The position numbers and the translations under genes are program-made. The notes below the pieces were generated by a model. That model worked only from the letters and a program-made list of their open reading frames with translations. It did no database searches and had not been told where the DNA came from. From positions 1 to 39,233 of the forward strand of contig CAMYOU010000012.1 in the NCBI GenBank assembly GCA_947283485.1: a DNA stretch of 39,233 nt. Reading direction: 5' to 3'. This DNA comes from an uncultured Peptostreptococcaceae bacterium. Its GTDB lineage: Bacteria > Bacillota > Clostridia > Tissierellales > Peptoniphilaceae. Positions 5,861-14,476 of the stretch are shown here, in pieces. Each line of letters starts with the position of its first letter. Within the stretch, counting starts at the first letter, position 1.

Positions 5861-8434
5861 TTATTTTCCCGCGCCCGCCTTGGGAATCGTCGGAATCACG
5901 GGCAAAGATACGCGCGGTACGGGAACATACGGGCGCGGCGTCGGCTTCGGTTTCGGTGCGTCCTCGCCCTCCCACACGGCGACAAAAGTTTCTCCGCCGG
6001 GTTTTACGACATACGGATAGCCCGGTTGATACTCGGCATCCGTACCTTTCCACGCGATGAATTTGTACCCCTCGCGCGTCGGTGCCGCGGGCAGATGGAA
6101 AATCTTCCCGACCGCCACTTCAAAGAACTTTCTTCCCGTCGCGCCGTCCGAGAATGTTCCGCCGTTCGGATCGACGATGATCTTTTCGATGATCGGCGGT
6201 GCAGGGGGTTTTGGCGGTTTCTTCTCCCATTGTGCGGTGAAGGTATGATTGTCCTCTACAGTGTATTTATCGCCCGGATGGTGTTCCGAACCTTTCCAAT
6301 ACAGAAAATCGTAACCGCCCCGCTTCGGTGCGTCCAGAATGGTAATGCGTTCGCCCTTCGGATACTCTTTTGTCTTGATGGTGGAACCGTCGGGGAAGCG
6401 TCCGCCGTTGGCGTTGTAAGTGATGAGTTTGTTGTCGTTCTTGTAATTGACATCAAAATTATTGAGGATGGACTCGGCATAGCGTGCATTGATATGCGCC
6501 TTGTCCGCACAACTGTTTTTGCTGAATTTCAAGTTGTTGAACACATCGAAATTCGTCGGCGGCGCATAGGATCGCGACGCCGTATTGCCCGTGAAAATCG
6601 TATCTCCTGCGATCTCAAGGTTTGCATACGGTTTTTGTTCTTCGATCGGTAATCTGTTGTCGTTGAGTTTGATCAGATTGTTGTATTGGTATGGAATCGT
6701 GTAAATGGCACCCCCCTGACCGACTGTGGCTTCGTTGTATTGGAATGACGTTCCGCCTACAATCGCAAGTTTTGCCTCGGGTTTGATCCCTGTCACCTTG
6801 CCATCTTGATCCCGAGTCACTCCGCTGACGCCAATCGCTCCACCCGATCCGAATGCGGTGTTCTTATTAAATTTTGTCTCGCTAATCTCAGTCTTGAAAT
6901 CCATCACATAGATCGCGCCACCGACACCCGATTTGTGCGGATTCTTTTTCTCGTCTCCCTCTGCCAAGAGTGCTTCATTTCCGGTAAAGGTCGTCTTCTT
7001 GATGAAAGTCGGGATCGCAGTCAAGAGTGCACCGCCCTGATAGGCTCTGTTGCCATCAAACAACGAATCTCCCGAGACGGTTAGCTGTGCTTTTGTCGCG
7101 TCGACCTTTTTCTCCACAGGAGTTGCAATCGCCGCACCTTGTTTGGCTTCATTCTTCTCAAATTTTGACCTCACAACGTCAAGCTTGGTGTCTACATCGA
7201 GATAGATGCCCGCACCGCTCATAGCTTTATTTTCTGAGAATGTAGAACCTTCGATTTTTTGTTCCTCTGTAAGAGCGTTATCAAAATAAATTGCCGCGCC
7301 CACGCCTTTCGGATGTGTCATTTTATTCTTCGTAAACGCAGTGTTTTTTACATCGAGTTTTCCTTTTGCCTGATAGATCGCCCCGCCGTGGTACATGCCT
7401 TGGTTCTCGGTGAAATTCGAAGCCGTTAGGGTGACGTTCCCGTCATTATAGAGAGCACCACCCCATTTTGCAAAGTTGTTTTTGAAAGTCGCTCCTTCGA
7501 TTTTTGATTCAATGCCGGTGAATACTGCGCCTCCGTATGCTGTAGCGGTATTATCTTCAAACGTTCCTCCAGTAATATTCAACTTACCTTTTCTAAGGGA
7601 AGCGATCACGCCTCCACCCTGTGCTCTGTTTCCTTGAAAAATTCCACCGCTGATATTTACTTCGCTATCCCATGCGCAAATTGCACCGCCGTAATATACG
7701 GAGGTGTTGTTCTGTATGATCACTCCCTCAAGAATATTCAGTTTCGAGTTCCCTGTTAAATAAATTGCTGGTGCACCTTGCTTCTTCAGGTCGACAAAGT
7801 TTTGAACCACCGTGCCTTTTCCCAGTGTAATTTTGGAATTGTCTGCAATAGTAAATCGTGCCTTGCCCTTCCCGTCGAAAATAACATTCTGCGTTTCAAA
7901 CGTTGAGCCCCTATCAAAAGTAACCATAACTCTTTCAAGCCCCGAAGATAGTGTGTGTGCTTGACTTCCCGCGGAGCGCAAAACGATATTTACACCATTT
8001 TTTCCCCAAGTAGTATCATCTTTTGTAATTTCATAATCTTTGTTCATTGTGACAATATAGAGATCACTAGGATTGCCATCTGTGCAGTTTGCCATCACAT
8101 CCCAGAGCGTATCATACTTGCCGACGGATGTTTCCGGTGCATTCGGATTGTCCACCGGTCGTTTGGTGACGGTAAAAGTTTTTTCCGTGCTTGCGGGCTC
8201 ACCCTGTGCAACCGGGGTGTTTTCCTTGGAAAGTTCAAGTGCTTCGGTCGTTTCCGTGTCTTTGCGTTCGCTCTCCGAGGAGGCCGTTTCATCCGTGTCG
8301 GGGCGTACCGCTTGCGCGTCTTCCGCCGCCGCTTGCGTGGGTTCACTCTGTGCCTGCACCGCGACGGGCGTAAGGGTCGTAAGGACGAGCATGCACGCCA
8401 AGAGGATCGCCGTCGCGCGTTTTCGGATCTGCAT
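5861..8434 (-). CDS. Secreted surface protein, Pmp-like GGAI/FxxN beta-helix repeats plus InlB-like repeats
   Basis: An 857-residue exported protein. Residues 1-28 are a signal peptide (RKR, hydrophobic core, VQA|Q cleavage). A Thr/Glu/Ser-rich linker follows. From about 180 to 640 there are about eleven repeats with FxxN then GGA[IL] (for example FEDNTATAYGGAVF, FKNNFAKWGGALY), as in chlamydial polymorphic membrane proteins and other right-handed beta-helix adhesins. Two repeats of the InlB B/Listeria-Bacteroides type follow (YNANGGRF...FTAQWEK and DPNGGTF...FVAVWEG). The Pro-rich tail ends IPTIPKAGAGK, with no LPXTG-hydrophobic-positive signal. The start is at 8434 (AAGGAGG seven bases upstream; an ATG at 8437 is next to it). 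The repeat region is visibly more AT-rich than both ends. Probably an adhesin. Confidence 0.85.
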   Translation of the reverse strand: MQIRKRATAILLACMLVLTTLTPVAVQAQSEPTQAAAEDAQAVRPDTDETASSESERKDTETTEALELSKENTPVAQGEPASTEKTFTVTKRPVDNPNAPETSVGKYDTLWDVMANCTDGNPSDLYIVTMNKDYEITKDDTTWGKNGVNIVLRSAGSQAHTLSSGLERVMVTFDRGSTFETQNVIFDGKGKARFTIADNSKITLGKGTVVQNFVDLKKQGAPAIYLTGNSKLNILEGVIIQNNTSVYYGGAICAWDSEVNISGGIFQGNRAQGGGVIASLRKGKLNITGGTFEDNTATAYGGAVFTGIESKIEGATFKNNFAKWGGALYNDGNVTLTASNFTENQGMYHGGAIYQAKGKLDVKNTAFTKNKMTHPKGVGAAIYFDNALTEEQKIEGSTFSENKAMSGAGIYLDVDTKLDVVRSKFEKNEAKQGAAIATPVEKKVDATKAQLTVSGDSLFDGNRAYQGGALLTAIPTFIKKTTFTGNEALLAEGDEKKNPHKSGVGGAIYVMDFKTEISETKFNKNTAFGSGGAIGVSGVTRDQDGKVTGIKPEAKLAIVGGTSFQYNEATVGQGGAIYTIPYQYNNLIKLNDNRLPIEEQKPYANLEIAGDTIFTGNTASRSYAPPTNFDVFNNLKFSKNSCADKAHINARYAESILNNFDVNYKNDNKLITYNANGGRFPDGSTIKTKEYPKGERITILDAPKRGGYDFLYWKGSEHHPGDKYTVEDNHTFTAQWEKKPPKPPAPPIIEKIIVDPNGGTFSDGATGRKFFEVAVGKIFHLPAAPTREGYKFIAWKGTDAEYQPGYPYVVKPGGETFVAVWEGEDAPKPKPTPRPYVPVPRVSLPVIPTIPKAGAGK

Positions 8435-8744
8435 CATATTTCCTCCTTTACAAAGATTCGATTTTGAAATCATCTCATGGAACACTCTTTTGAAAAATGT
8501 TCTCGGATCTCTTCTTGTATGCTCAGTATATCACAAGCATTGGGAAAGAAATACCCCGCAAGCGGTTTCTCTTTTTCTCATCTCGAGTCTCGGGCGTTCG
8601 AGAAGCACGCGCGCACAAAACTCTTCGCTTCGTGTATCGATGTGCGCTCGGATGCTCTCTCCCGTTTCGTGTGTGTTTTTTCTTCGCGAAGCGGATGTGT
8701 CGCGTTCTCTTTCTCCATTTCTTGCGCGGACGTTTGCGCATCAA
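8435..8744. other. Intergenic region between surface protein 1 and the znu operon
   Basis: It contains the ribosome site and promoter of the surface protein (8525-8557) and the znuB-end terminator (8743-8773). Between 8560 and 8740 nothing recognisable was seen: no gene with a ribosome site, no strong repeat. Confidence 0.5.
8525..8557 (-). promoter_or_regulatory. Promoter of surface protein gene 1
   Basis: The minus strand has TGATATACT (extended -10; TATACT at 8525-8530). GGGGTATT lies at the -35 position (8550-8557). The paralogue has the same two elements at identical spacing (26 bases from the -10 to GGGGTAT). Confidence 0.55.
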
Positions 8745-8773
8745 AAAAGCATCGTGGGGATCACGATGCTTTT
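8743..8773 (-). terminator. Terminator of the znuACB operon
   Basis: Perfect 12-bp stem AAAAGCATCGTG (8745-8756) / CACGATGCTTTT (8762-8773), followed on the minus strand by a T-run. Confidence 0.9.
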
Positions 8774-8797
8774 CTTGTGTCGCTATTTGTTTTCGTT

Positions 8798-9583
8798 TTA
8801 TTTGCGTTTCCACGAGAAGACGAGTACGACGGCGAGGATGCCGATGAGGACGATGGTGCCGCCGGGTCGCAATGCGTAGTAGTACGAGAGCGTGAGTCCT
8901 GCGACGACGAACGCCGCGGCAAATGCGATCGCGACGAGAAGCGTCTTCTTGAAGCTCGAGGAGAGCCGTAAGGCACAGGTGACGGGGATCACCATCATGC
9001 TCGAGACGAGGAGCGCGCCGATGATTTTTGACGCGACGGCGACGGTCACGGCGGTGAGGATCGTAAAGACGAACGAGAGCACATCGCGACGGACGTGCAT
9101 GAGTTTTGCCCGTTCCTCGTCGAACGCATAGATCATAAGCTCCGGATAAAAATAAAAATAGAGGAGCATGACGGCGACGGAGAGAACGAGGATGAACACG
9201 GTCTCGCCGGTCGTGATGGAGACGATGGAGCCGAAGAGGTATTGGTGAAAACTCCCCGCGCTCGGGACGAATCCGGAGAGCACGCCCGCAAGTCCCACGC
9301 CAAAACTCATGATGAGTGCGATCGAGAGTTCCTCATAGCCTGCAATACGTCTGCGGAGCCATTCGATCGAGAGTCCCGCAAAGATCGAGACGAGGACGGC
9401 ACCCGCGATGGGATTGATGCCCATGAGAAGTCCCGCGGCAACGCCGGCGAGCGAAATATGCGAGAGCGCGTCGCCGACCATGGAGAGCCTTTTTAAGACC
9501 ATAATGAGTCCGAGCGCGGGTAGGATCACGGCGAAGATGAGTCCCACGAGGAACGCCCGTTGCATAAAAGCGTAACTAAGCAT
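8798..9583 (-). CDS. znuB: Zinc/manganese ABC transporter permease
   Basis: A 261-residue polytopic permease of the ABC-3 family (ZnuB/MntB/TroC). Family marks include LKRLSMVGDALSHISLAGVAAGLLMG near the N-terminus and the EERAKLMHVRRDVLSFVF...KIIGALLVSSMMVIPVTCALRL region toward the C-terminus. About seven to eight hydrophobic segments are visible. The start at 9583 lies inside the end of the ATPase gene (8-base overlap) behind a weak GGTGAG site; an in-frame ATG at 9634 would add 17 residues encoded within the ATPase gene and is less likely. It forms the membrane channel with the ATPase and the lipoprotein encoded upstream. Confidence 0.93.
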   Translation of the reverse strand: MLSYAFMQRAFLVGLIFAVILPALGLIMVLKRLSMVGDALSHISLAGVAAGLLMGINPIAGAVLVSIFAGLSIEWLRRRIAGYEELSIALIMSFGVGLAGVLSGFVPSAGSFHQYLFGSIVSITTGETVFILVLSVAVMLLYFYFYPELMIYAFDEERAKLMHVRRDVLSFVFTILTAVTVAVASKIIGALLVSSMMVIPVTCALRLSSSFKKTLLVAIAFAAAFVVAGLTLSYYYALRPGGTIVLIGILAVVLVFSWKRK

Positions 9584-10238
9584 GGTGCTCACCGAGCCTT
9601 CCGTCGATGAGAAAGAGCGTACGATCAACGACATTTCTTAGCCATGTGGCGTCGTGACTGATGACGATCGCGGAGACGGCTTCGCGCCGTTTGAGTCCCG
9701 CAAAGAGATGCTCGAGTTCTCTCGTCGCGCGTTCGTCGAGTCCCGTCGTCGGTTCGTCCATGAGGAGAAGTCTCGGATGCGCGACGATGGACTGCGCGAT
9801 CTGCACTTTTTGTCTCTCACCGCCCGAGAGATCCGAGATCTTTTTCTTCGCAAAACCGTGAAGTCCCACAAGGCGCATGGCGCGTTCGACTTCGGCATGC
9901 ATGGCTGCACGCGTCATCTCGCGTTTGCGCACGGGGATCATGAGCGGCATGGAGATGATTTCCTCGACGCTTGCTGGAAATGCACGCATCGTGAGGAAAC
10001 CCTCTTGTCTCATATAGGCGATCTCGTGCCACGCTTTGAAATTCGGATCGCGAAAACGCGTGATCGTCCCCGCGTCGGGTTCGATGAGTCCGAGGATGAG
10101 TTTTAGGAGTGTGGATTTGCCCGCGCCGTTTGCTCCGACGATGCCGAGCCATTCTCCGTCCGCAAGGGCGAGGTCGATATCGCAGAGGACTTCGCGCGTA
10201 TCGTATCGAAACGACACGCCTTTCATTTCGAGCATCAT
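9576..10238 (-). CDS. znuC: Zinc/manganese ABC transporter ATP-binding protein
   Basis: A 220-residue ABC ATPase. Walker A is GANGAGKST (about residues 36-44), the Q-loop is in AYMRQE, the signature is LSGGERQ, Walker B is LLLMDEPTTGLD and the H-loop is VISHD. It powers metal import with the adjoining permease. The ATG at 10238 overlaps the stop of the substrate-binding gene by four bases (ATGA), and a GAGG site lies seven bases upstream. Neighbours identify it as ZnuC/MntB-type rather than a generic ATPase. Confidence 0.95.
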   Translation of the reverse strand: MMLEMKGVSFRYDTREVLCDIDLALADGEWLGIVGANGAGKSTLLKLILGLIEPDAGTITRFRDPNFKAWHEIAYMRQEGFLTMRAFPASVEEIISMPLMIPVRKREMTRAAMHAEVERAMRLVGLHGFAKKKISDLSGGERQKVQIAQSIVAHPRLLLMDEPTTGLDERATRELEHLFAGLKRREAVSAIVISHDATWLRNVVDRTLFLIDGRLGEHHA

Positions 10239-11098
10239 CGGCGATCCTCGAGGAGTGTCGCGAGATTCTGTTTCATGATGGAAAGATAATCTTCGCCCGC
10301 TTCGCGCCGCGCGGTATCGAGATTCTCGACCGGATCGAGCACGCGCACTGTGGCACCCGTCTCGCGCGAGACCGTCTCGGCGGTCTTGGGTGAGAGTGCC
10401 TCAGCGGCGTAGATCACGGGGATTTTGTGTGCCTTCACAAAGTCGATGACCCGACGCATGGTTGCCGCATCGGGTTCCGTTTCCGAGCCGAGTCCCTCGA
10501 TGGGCACTTGCGTAAAGCCGATTTCATCCGCGAGATAACCGAATGCCGCATGCGTCACGACGAGCGTGCGATCCGTAAGATCCGCGGTTTGTTCGATATA
10601 GTCCGCTTGGAGTGCGGCGAGTTCCCCGACAAAACCGTCCTTGCGCGCGTGAAAATCCTCCGCTTTCTCCGGGACGATCTCGGAGAGGGCGTCTGCGATC
10701 GTCTCCGCCATTTTCTTCGCATTCTCAAACGAGAGCCAGATGTGCGGATCGGTCACGCCGTCGATCTCGTGCGTCGTGATGCCGTCCGAGAGTTTTACAA
10801 AACGCACATTCGGGAAATTCTTCTCCGCATTCTCGAGCCACGGCTCCATGTGGAGTCCGACGGCAAAGACGAGTTGGGCATCCCCGAGTTCTCCCATCGT
10901 CCGCGCATCGAGTTCAAAATCGTGCGCCTCAACTCCGGGCGGTGTGAGGTTGATGACCTCGAGATCATCGCCCGCGATTTTTTTCGTGAAATCATAGACA
11001 GGATAGAACGAGGTGTAGATCTTGGGCGTTGCGGATTTTTGCCCGCAACCGACCAAAAAGAGCGCGAGGATCACAAGCGCATACTGTACTTTCTTCAT
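10235..11098 (-). CDS. znuA: Zinc/manganese ABC transporter substrate-binding lipoprotein
   Basis: A 287-residue cluster A-I metal-binding lipoprotein. Cys18 follows LVG in a lipobox. Metal ligands expected for the family are seen: His in GVEAHDFELD, His in VTDPHIWLS, His in VVTHAAFGYLADE and an acidic residue in IYAAEALSPKTAE. The long His-rich loop common in zinc-specific ZnuA/AdcA proteins is absent, so manganese or mixed Zn/Mn specificity cannot be excluded. It lies three bases after the flippase-like gene and overlaps the ATPase gene by four bases. No Zur- or MntR-type operator was recognised. Confidence 0.93.
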   Translation of the reverse strand: MKKVQYALVILALFLVGCGQKSATPKIYTSFYPVYDFTKKIAGDDLEVINLTPPGVEAHDFELDARTMGELGDAQLVFAVGLHMEPWLENAEKNFPNVRFVKLSDGITTHEIDGVTDPHIWLSFENAKKMAETIADALSEIVPEKAEDFHARKDGFVGELAALQADYIEQTADLTDRTLVVTHAAFGYLADEIGFTQVPIEGLGSETEPDAATMRRVIDFVKAHKIPVIYAAEALSPKTAETVSRETGATVRVLDPVENLDTARREAGEDYLSIMKQNLATLLEDRR

Positions 11099-11101
11099 GG
11101 T

Positions 11102-12154
11102 TTACTCCGTTTCTTGTTCTTTGGTCTCTTCGGACGCATGGGCAAATCGTCTCGTATGCGTCGCGAGCACGAAATTTCCGAAGACGATCGGATAATAGAA
11201 CGTCACAAGCCGCCAAAAGACGACGATGAGTCCCAGACCCTGCGTTTCGGGGAAAAAATAGGAAAAAATGATGTAGAATCCGCCCTCCGCGCCGAGACTC
11301 GCGCCGGGAAGCGGGATATACGAGGTGACGAAAGCGACCGCAATCGTCCCCATGATGACGAGGTGCAGTGGATAGTGCATGCCGAACGATCGGAACACCC
11401 AATACGGCACGATGTAGAGTGCCGTGAGCGCGAGAAAATAGTAGATGCTTGCGACCAAGACGCGCCCGAGTCCCTCTTGCCGCAAGAAGCGAAACGCGTC
11501 GTTAAAGCTCTGCATTTCGTTTGCTACTTTGGAAAATGCCTTTTCCTCGTCCTTGACGAGATGGAGTTTCTTCGCGAGACGGACGAGTTTCCGAAGGATC
11601 GCGAGGGTCTTCTCCTCGGAGACGATGATGGCGACAAACACGCCCGTCGTCACGAGATTGAGGATGTAACCGCCCCAGAGGAACGGTGCCACCCGCGCGA
11701 GCGTCGCACCCTGATGCGCATAAAAGGACGCAATCGTAACCGCGCCGAAGAGAAAAATATAGAGATGGTAGATGAGTGTGAGCATCATCATTGCACTCAT
11801 GCCGAGACCTACCGGAATCCCCATTTGATTCAAAACATAGATTTCCATCGGCTGCCCGCCCGAGGAGAGCGGGGTGAGTTGATTGAATAGAATCCCCGTC
11901 GTCGTCGCGCGAAACGCATCGCCGAGACGGAGCTCGTAATTTCTCACATGCACGAGTCGCTTGAGCGCACATGCCTCGAGAAACCACGCAAGCGTCACCG
12001 TCGCCAAGGCGCAGATGAGATATCGCACGTCGAGATTTTTCACGGTTTGCAAAATCTTTTCCGGCCCGTCGACAAAAAATACGGTGAGAAGAATAAACAC
12101 CGCCGAGAAAATGACGATGCCGATATTGATTTTCTTACGTGTCGATTTTTTCAT
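11102..12154 (-). CDS. Flippase-like integral membrane protein (UPF0104 / LPG-synthase TM domain)
   Basis: A 350-residue membrane protein of the UPF0104 (lysylphosphatidylglycerol synthase transmembrane domain, flippase-like) family. About eight hydrophobic segments are visible, starting with IGIVIFSAVFILLTVFFVDG. Family features include QLTPLSSGGQPMEIYVLNQMGIP (residues about 93-115) and VTSYIPLPGASLGAEGGFYIIFSYFF near residue 290. The soluble LPG-synthase domain of MprF is absent. Its substrate is unknown; relatives move or modify lipids. It is the first gene of the operon, three bases ahead of znuA, with its own extended -10 promoter. Confidence 0.88.
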   Translation of the reverse strand: MKKSTRKKINIGIVIFSAVFILLTVFFVDGPEKILQTVKNLDVRYLICALATVTLAWFLEACALKRLVHVRNYELRLGDAFRATTTGILFNQLTPLSSGGQPMEIYVLNQMGIPVGLGMSAMMMLTLIYHLYIFLFGAVTIASFYAHQGATLARVAPFLWGGYILNLVTTGVFVAIIVSEEKTLAILRKLVRLAKKLHLVKDEEKAFSKVANEMQSFNDAFRFLRQEGLGRVLVASIYYFLALTALYIVPYWVFRSFGMHYPLHLVIMGTIAVAFVTSYIPLPGASLGAEGGFYIIFSYFFPETQGLGLIVVFWRLVTFYYPIVFGNFVLATHTRRFAHASEETKEQETE

Positions 12155-12171
12155 AAAACCCTCCGAGGCTC

Positions 12172-12180
12172 AGTATATCA
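12172..12180 (-). promoter_or_regulatory. Extended -10 promoter of flippase-znuACB operon
   Basis: The minus strand reads TGATATACT, 18 bases before the ATG, with a GGAGGG ribosome site between. The -35 is weak (TTTCAA at 12195-12200). It is divergent from and nearly overlapping the aminopeptidase promoter. Confidence 0.6.
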
Positions 12181-12201
12181 AAGGCGGGTTTATTTTGAAA
12201 G

Positions 12202-12230
12202 TTGAAATCTTACAGGAAGATTACTATACT
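12202..12230 (+). promoter_or_regulatory. Promoter of M18 aminopeptidase operon
   Basis: TTGAAA (12202-12207), exactly 17 bases, TATACT (12225-12230). It predicts a transcript start near 12237 and so excludes any translation start upstream of that. Confidence 0.75.
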
Positions 12231-12254
12231 GTCTTTCGGAAAGGGGATGAAAGT

Positions 12255-13478
12255 TTGCAACTCTACGAACTCTTACAAACCGGCTCCGCGTTCGAAGCCG
12301 CGGATCGATTGGAAAGCTATTTTCGTTCACTCGGATTTCTACCCTATCACGGCGAAGCGCGCGGGAAATTTTTTGTCCGCAAGCGCGGATTCTTGACTGC
12401 ATTTTCGCTCGACGGCGACAAGATGAAACTCGCCGCAGCGCATCTTGACAGCCCGACGTACAGACTCAAAGCCCTTGACCCGATCGTGCGCGAAGACGTG
12501 CCCGTCCTCAATGTCGAAGTCTACGGCGGTCCCATTCATCTTTCGTTCTGGAATCGGCCGCTCGGTCTCTCCGGCGTCGTCGCGTACGAAAAAGACGGCG
12601 CGATCGCGGAAGAGACGGTCGTCCTCCACGAGCCCGTCGCAATCTTTTTGCATCAGGCGATTCACATGGAGCGCACCGTGAACGACGGTCTTGCCGTGAA
12701 TCCTCAAAAAGAACTTCCCGTGTACACCGGAAGCACGCCGCTTCGCGAACGCATTGCCAAAGAACTCGGGACGATCCCCGAGCGCATTCTCGGCACGGAT
12801 CTCTTTCTCTACGATCTCGAGGGACCCGTCGAGATGGGAGACTATCTTCTCTCTCCGAGACTCGACGATCTCGCGATGGCATACGCGATCGCACACGGCA
12901 TGCAGTTTGCGAAGAATACCATGGCGATCTTCTACAATCACGAGGAGATCGGATCCCTCACCGATGAAGGCGCGGAGAGTCCGACCGTCTTTCACATCCT
13001 CCGGCGCATCGCCGAGGCAAACGGCACGGACGTGAACGCACTTCTCGACGACGCATTTCTCATGAGCGCGGATATGGCGCACGCCGTCCATCCCGATCAT
13101 CCGGAGACGCACGATCCCGTCTATCGCCCAAGTCTCGATGGCGGCATCACGTTAAAAATCGCCGCCAACGGATCGTACACCACCCACGCCGAGACCGAAG
13201 CCGTCGTTCGCATGGTTGCCAAACGTGCGGACGTACCCGTCCAGACGTTCTACAATGCGTCCGACAGACGCGGCGGCTCGACCATCGGTCCCCTCCGTGC
13301 ACGCACGCTCCCCGTCGCGAGCGCGGACATCGGCATCGCCATGCTCTCCATGCATGCGGCGCGCGAATACATGGCACGCGTCGGCATCACGCAGGCGGAA
13401 CGATTCTTCCGTTCCTATTTCGAGGGCGCATTGCCTGAAATCACACACATCACCAAGGAAAGAAAGGAAACAAGATGA
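12255..13478 (+). CDS. M18 family aminopeptidase
   Basis: A 407-residue M18 (aspartyl aminopeptidase/DNPEP-like) zinc peptidase that removes N-terminal residues from peptides in the cytoplasm. Dizinc-site motifs are AAAHLDSPTYRLK (His and Asp), SPRLDDLAMAYAI, FYNHEEIGS (catalytic Glu and ligand), SADMAHAVHPDHPE and, near the C-terminus, the last His region around AMLSMHAAREYMAR. The TTG at 12255 is preferred: AAAGGGG lies eight bases upstream, the promoter lies just before it, and LQLYELLQTGSAFEAADRLE aligns with usual M18 N-termini. An in-frame TTG at 12195 would lie upstream of the promoter. Its stop overlaps sppA by four bases. Confidence 0.92.
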   Translation: MQLYELLQTGSAFEAADRLESYFRSLGFLPYHGEARGKFFVRKRGFLTAFSLDGDKMKLAAAHLDSPTYRLKALDPIVREDVPVLNVEVYGGPIHLSFWNRPLGLSGVVAYEKDGAIAEETVVLHEPVAIFLHQAIHMERTVNDGLAVNPQKELPVYTGSTPLRERIAKELGTIPERILGTDLFLYDLEGPVEMGDYLLSPRLDDLAMAYAIAHGMQFAKNTMAIFYNHEEIGSLTDEGAESPTVFHILRRIAEANGTDVNALLDDAFLMSADMAHAVHPDHPETHDPVYRPSLDGGITLKIAANGSYTTHAETEAVVRMVAKRADVPVQTFYNASDRRGGSTIGPLRARTLPVASADIGIAMLSMHAAREYMARVGITQAERFFRSYFEGALPEITHITKERKETR

Positions 13479-14476
13479 ACAAACGTACAGCAGCATTCCT
13501 CATCGCCATCGTCGTCGTCATCGGCGGCGCATTCATCGGCATCAAGAAACACCGCCCGGTCGAAGAGACCTCGAGCGAAGTTCGCACGCAGATTCAAGAT
13601 TATTTCTCCTCGTGGAGCCCGTTCCAAGAAGAAGACGTCCTCGTCCCGGGAGATCATGAGAACCGCATCGCCGTCCTCTCGGTCGAAGGTGCCATCACCG
13701 GATCAGGCGGCATCAGTTTGGACGGAGGAAGCTACAATCACGCAAATTTTATGGGAGAGCTCCAAGCCGTCTACGATGATCCCACCGTCAAAGCGGTCTT
13801 TCTCACCGTCAATTCTCCCGGCGGCGGCGTGTACGAATCCCGCGAGATCCGCGACGCCATTCAGAAGATCCGCACCGAGAAAAAAATTCCCGTCTATGTC
13901 TATATGAAGAACATGGCGGCAAGCGGCGGCTATTATATCTCCGCAGAGACCGACAAGATCATCGCGTCCCCCGAGACCCTCACCGGCTCCATCGGCGTCA
14001 TCATGCAGTCGATCAATTACAAGGGACTCCTCGACAAATACGGCGTCAAATACGAAGTCTTCAAATCCGCGGCGAAGAAAGACATCCTCTCCCCGACGCG
14101 TGAGATGACCGACGACGAACGCGCCGTCATGCAGAGCCTCATCGACAACAGCTACGCACGTTTTCTCAAAGTCGTCTCCGACGGCAGAAAAATCCCCATC
14201 GAGAAATTAAAACCCATCGCCGACGGCCGCATCTATGACGGCGATCAGGCGAAAGCCATCGGACTCGTCGACGTACTCGCCAATCGCGAAGAAGCCCTCG
14301 ACATGCTCAAGCAAGAGCAAAATCTCGAAGACGCGGAAGTCTTCTGCTACACAAGCACGGACAATCTCTTCAAACAATTCTTCGGCGCACTCGGATCGAA
14401 GAGCGAACTCGGTCAGATCATCGGACTCCCCAAAGCCAACAGTTCCCTCATGTACATCTATGAAGGTGCGCTATGA
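13475..14476 (+). CDS. sppA: Signal peptide peptidase SppA, S49 family
   Basis: A 333-residue membrane-anchored serine protease that digests signal peptides left in the membrane. An N-terminal membrane segment spans residues 6-23 (AAFLIAIVVVIGGAFIGI). The S49 core has LTVNSPGGGVYES (residues 110-121) and MAASGGYYIS with catalytic Ser150. The general-base lysine is in KSAAKKDILSP (Lys202 by the usual 52-residue spacing from the serine). The length matches single-domain Gram-positive SppA. It starts at the ATGA overlap with the aminopeptidase gene and overlaps the RDD gene by four bases, so the three are coupled, probably a peptide-turnover unit. Confidence 0.95.
   Translation: MNKRTAAFLIAIVVVIGGAFIGIKKHRPVEETSSEVRTQIQDYFSSWSPFQEEDVLVPGDHENRIAVLSVEGAITGSGGISLDGGSYNHANFMGELQAVYDDPTVKAVFLTVNSPGGGVYESREIRDAIQKIRTEKKIPVYVYMKNMAASGGYYISAETDKIIASPETLTGSIGVIMQSINYKGLLDKYGVKYEVFKSAAKKDILSPTREMTDDERAVMQSLIDNSYARFLKVVSDGRKIPIEKLKPIADGRIYDGDQAKAIGLVDVLANREEALDMLKQEQNLEDAEVFCYTSTDNLFKQFFGALGSKSELGQIIGLPKANSSLMYIYEGAL

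Noticed and set aside
10427..11890. Long plus-strand open frame opposite znuA and the flippase gene
   Set aside because: It is antisense to two well-recognised genes, rich in charged residues typical of shadow frames, and has no ribosome site.
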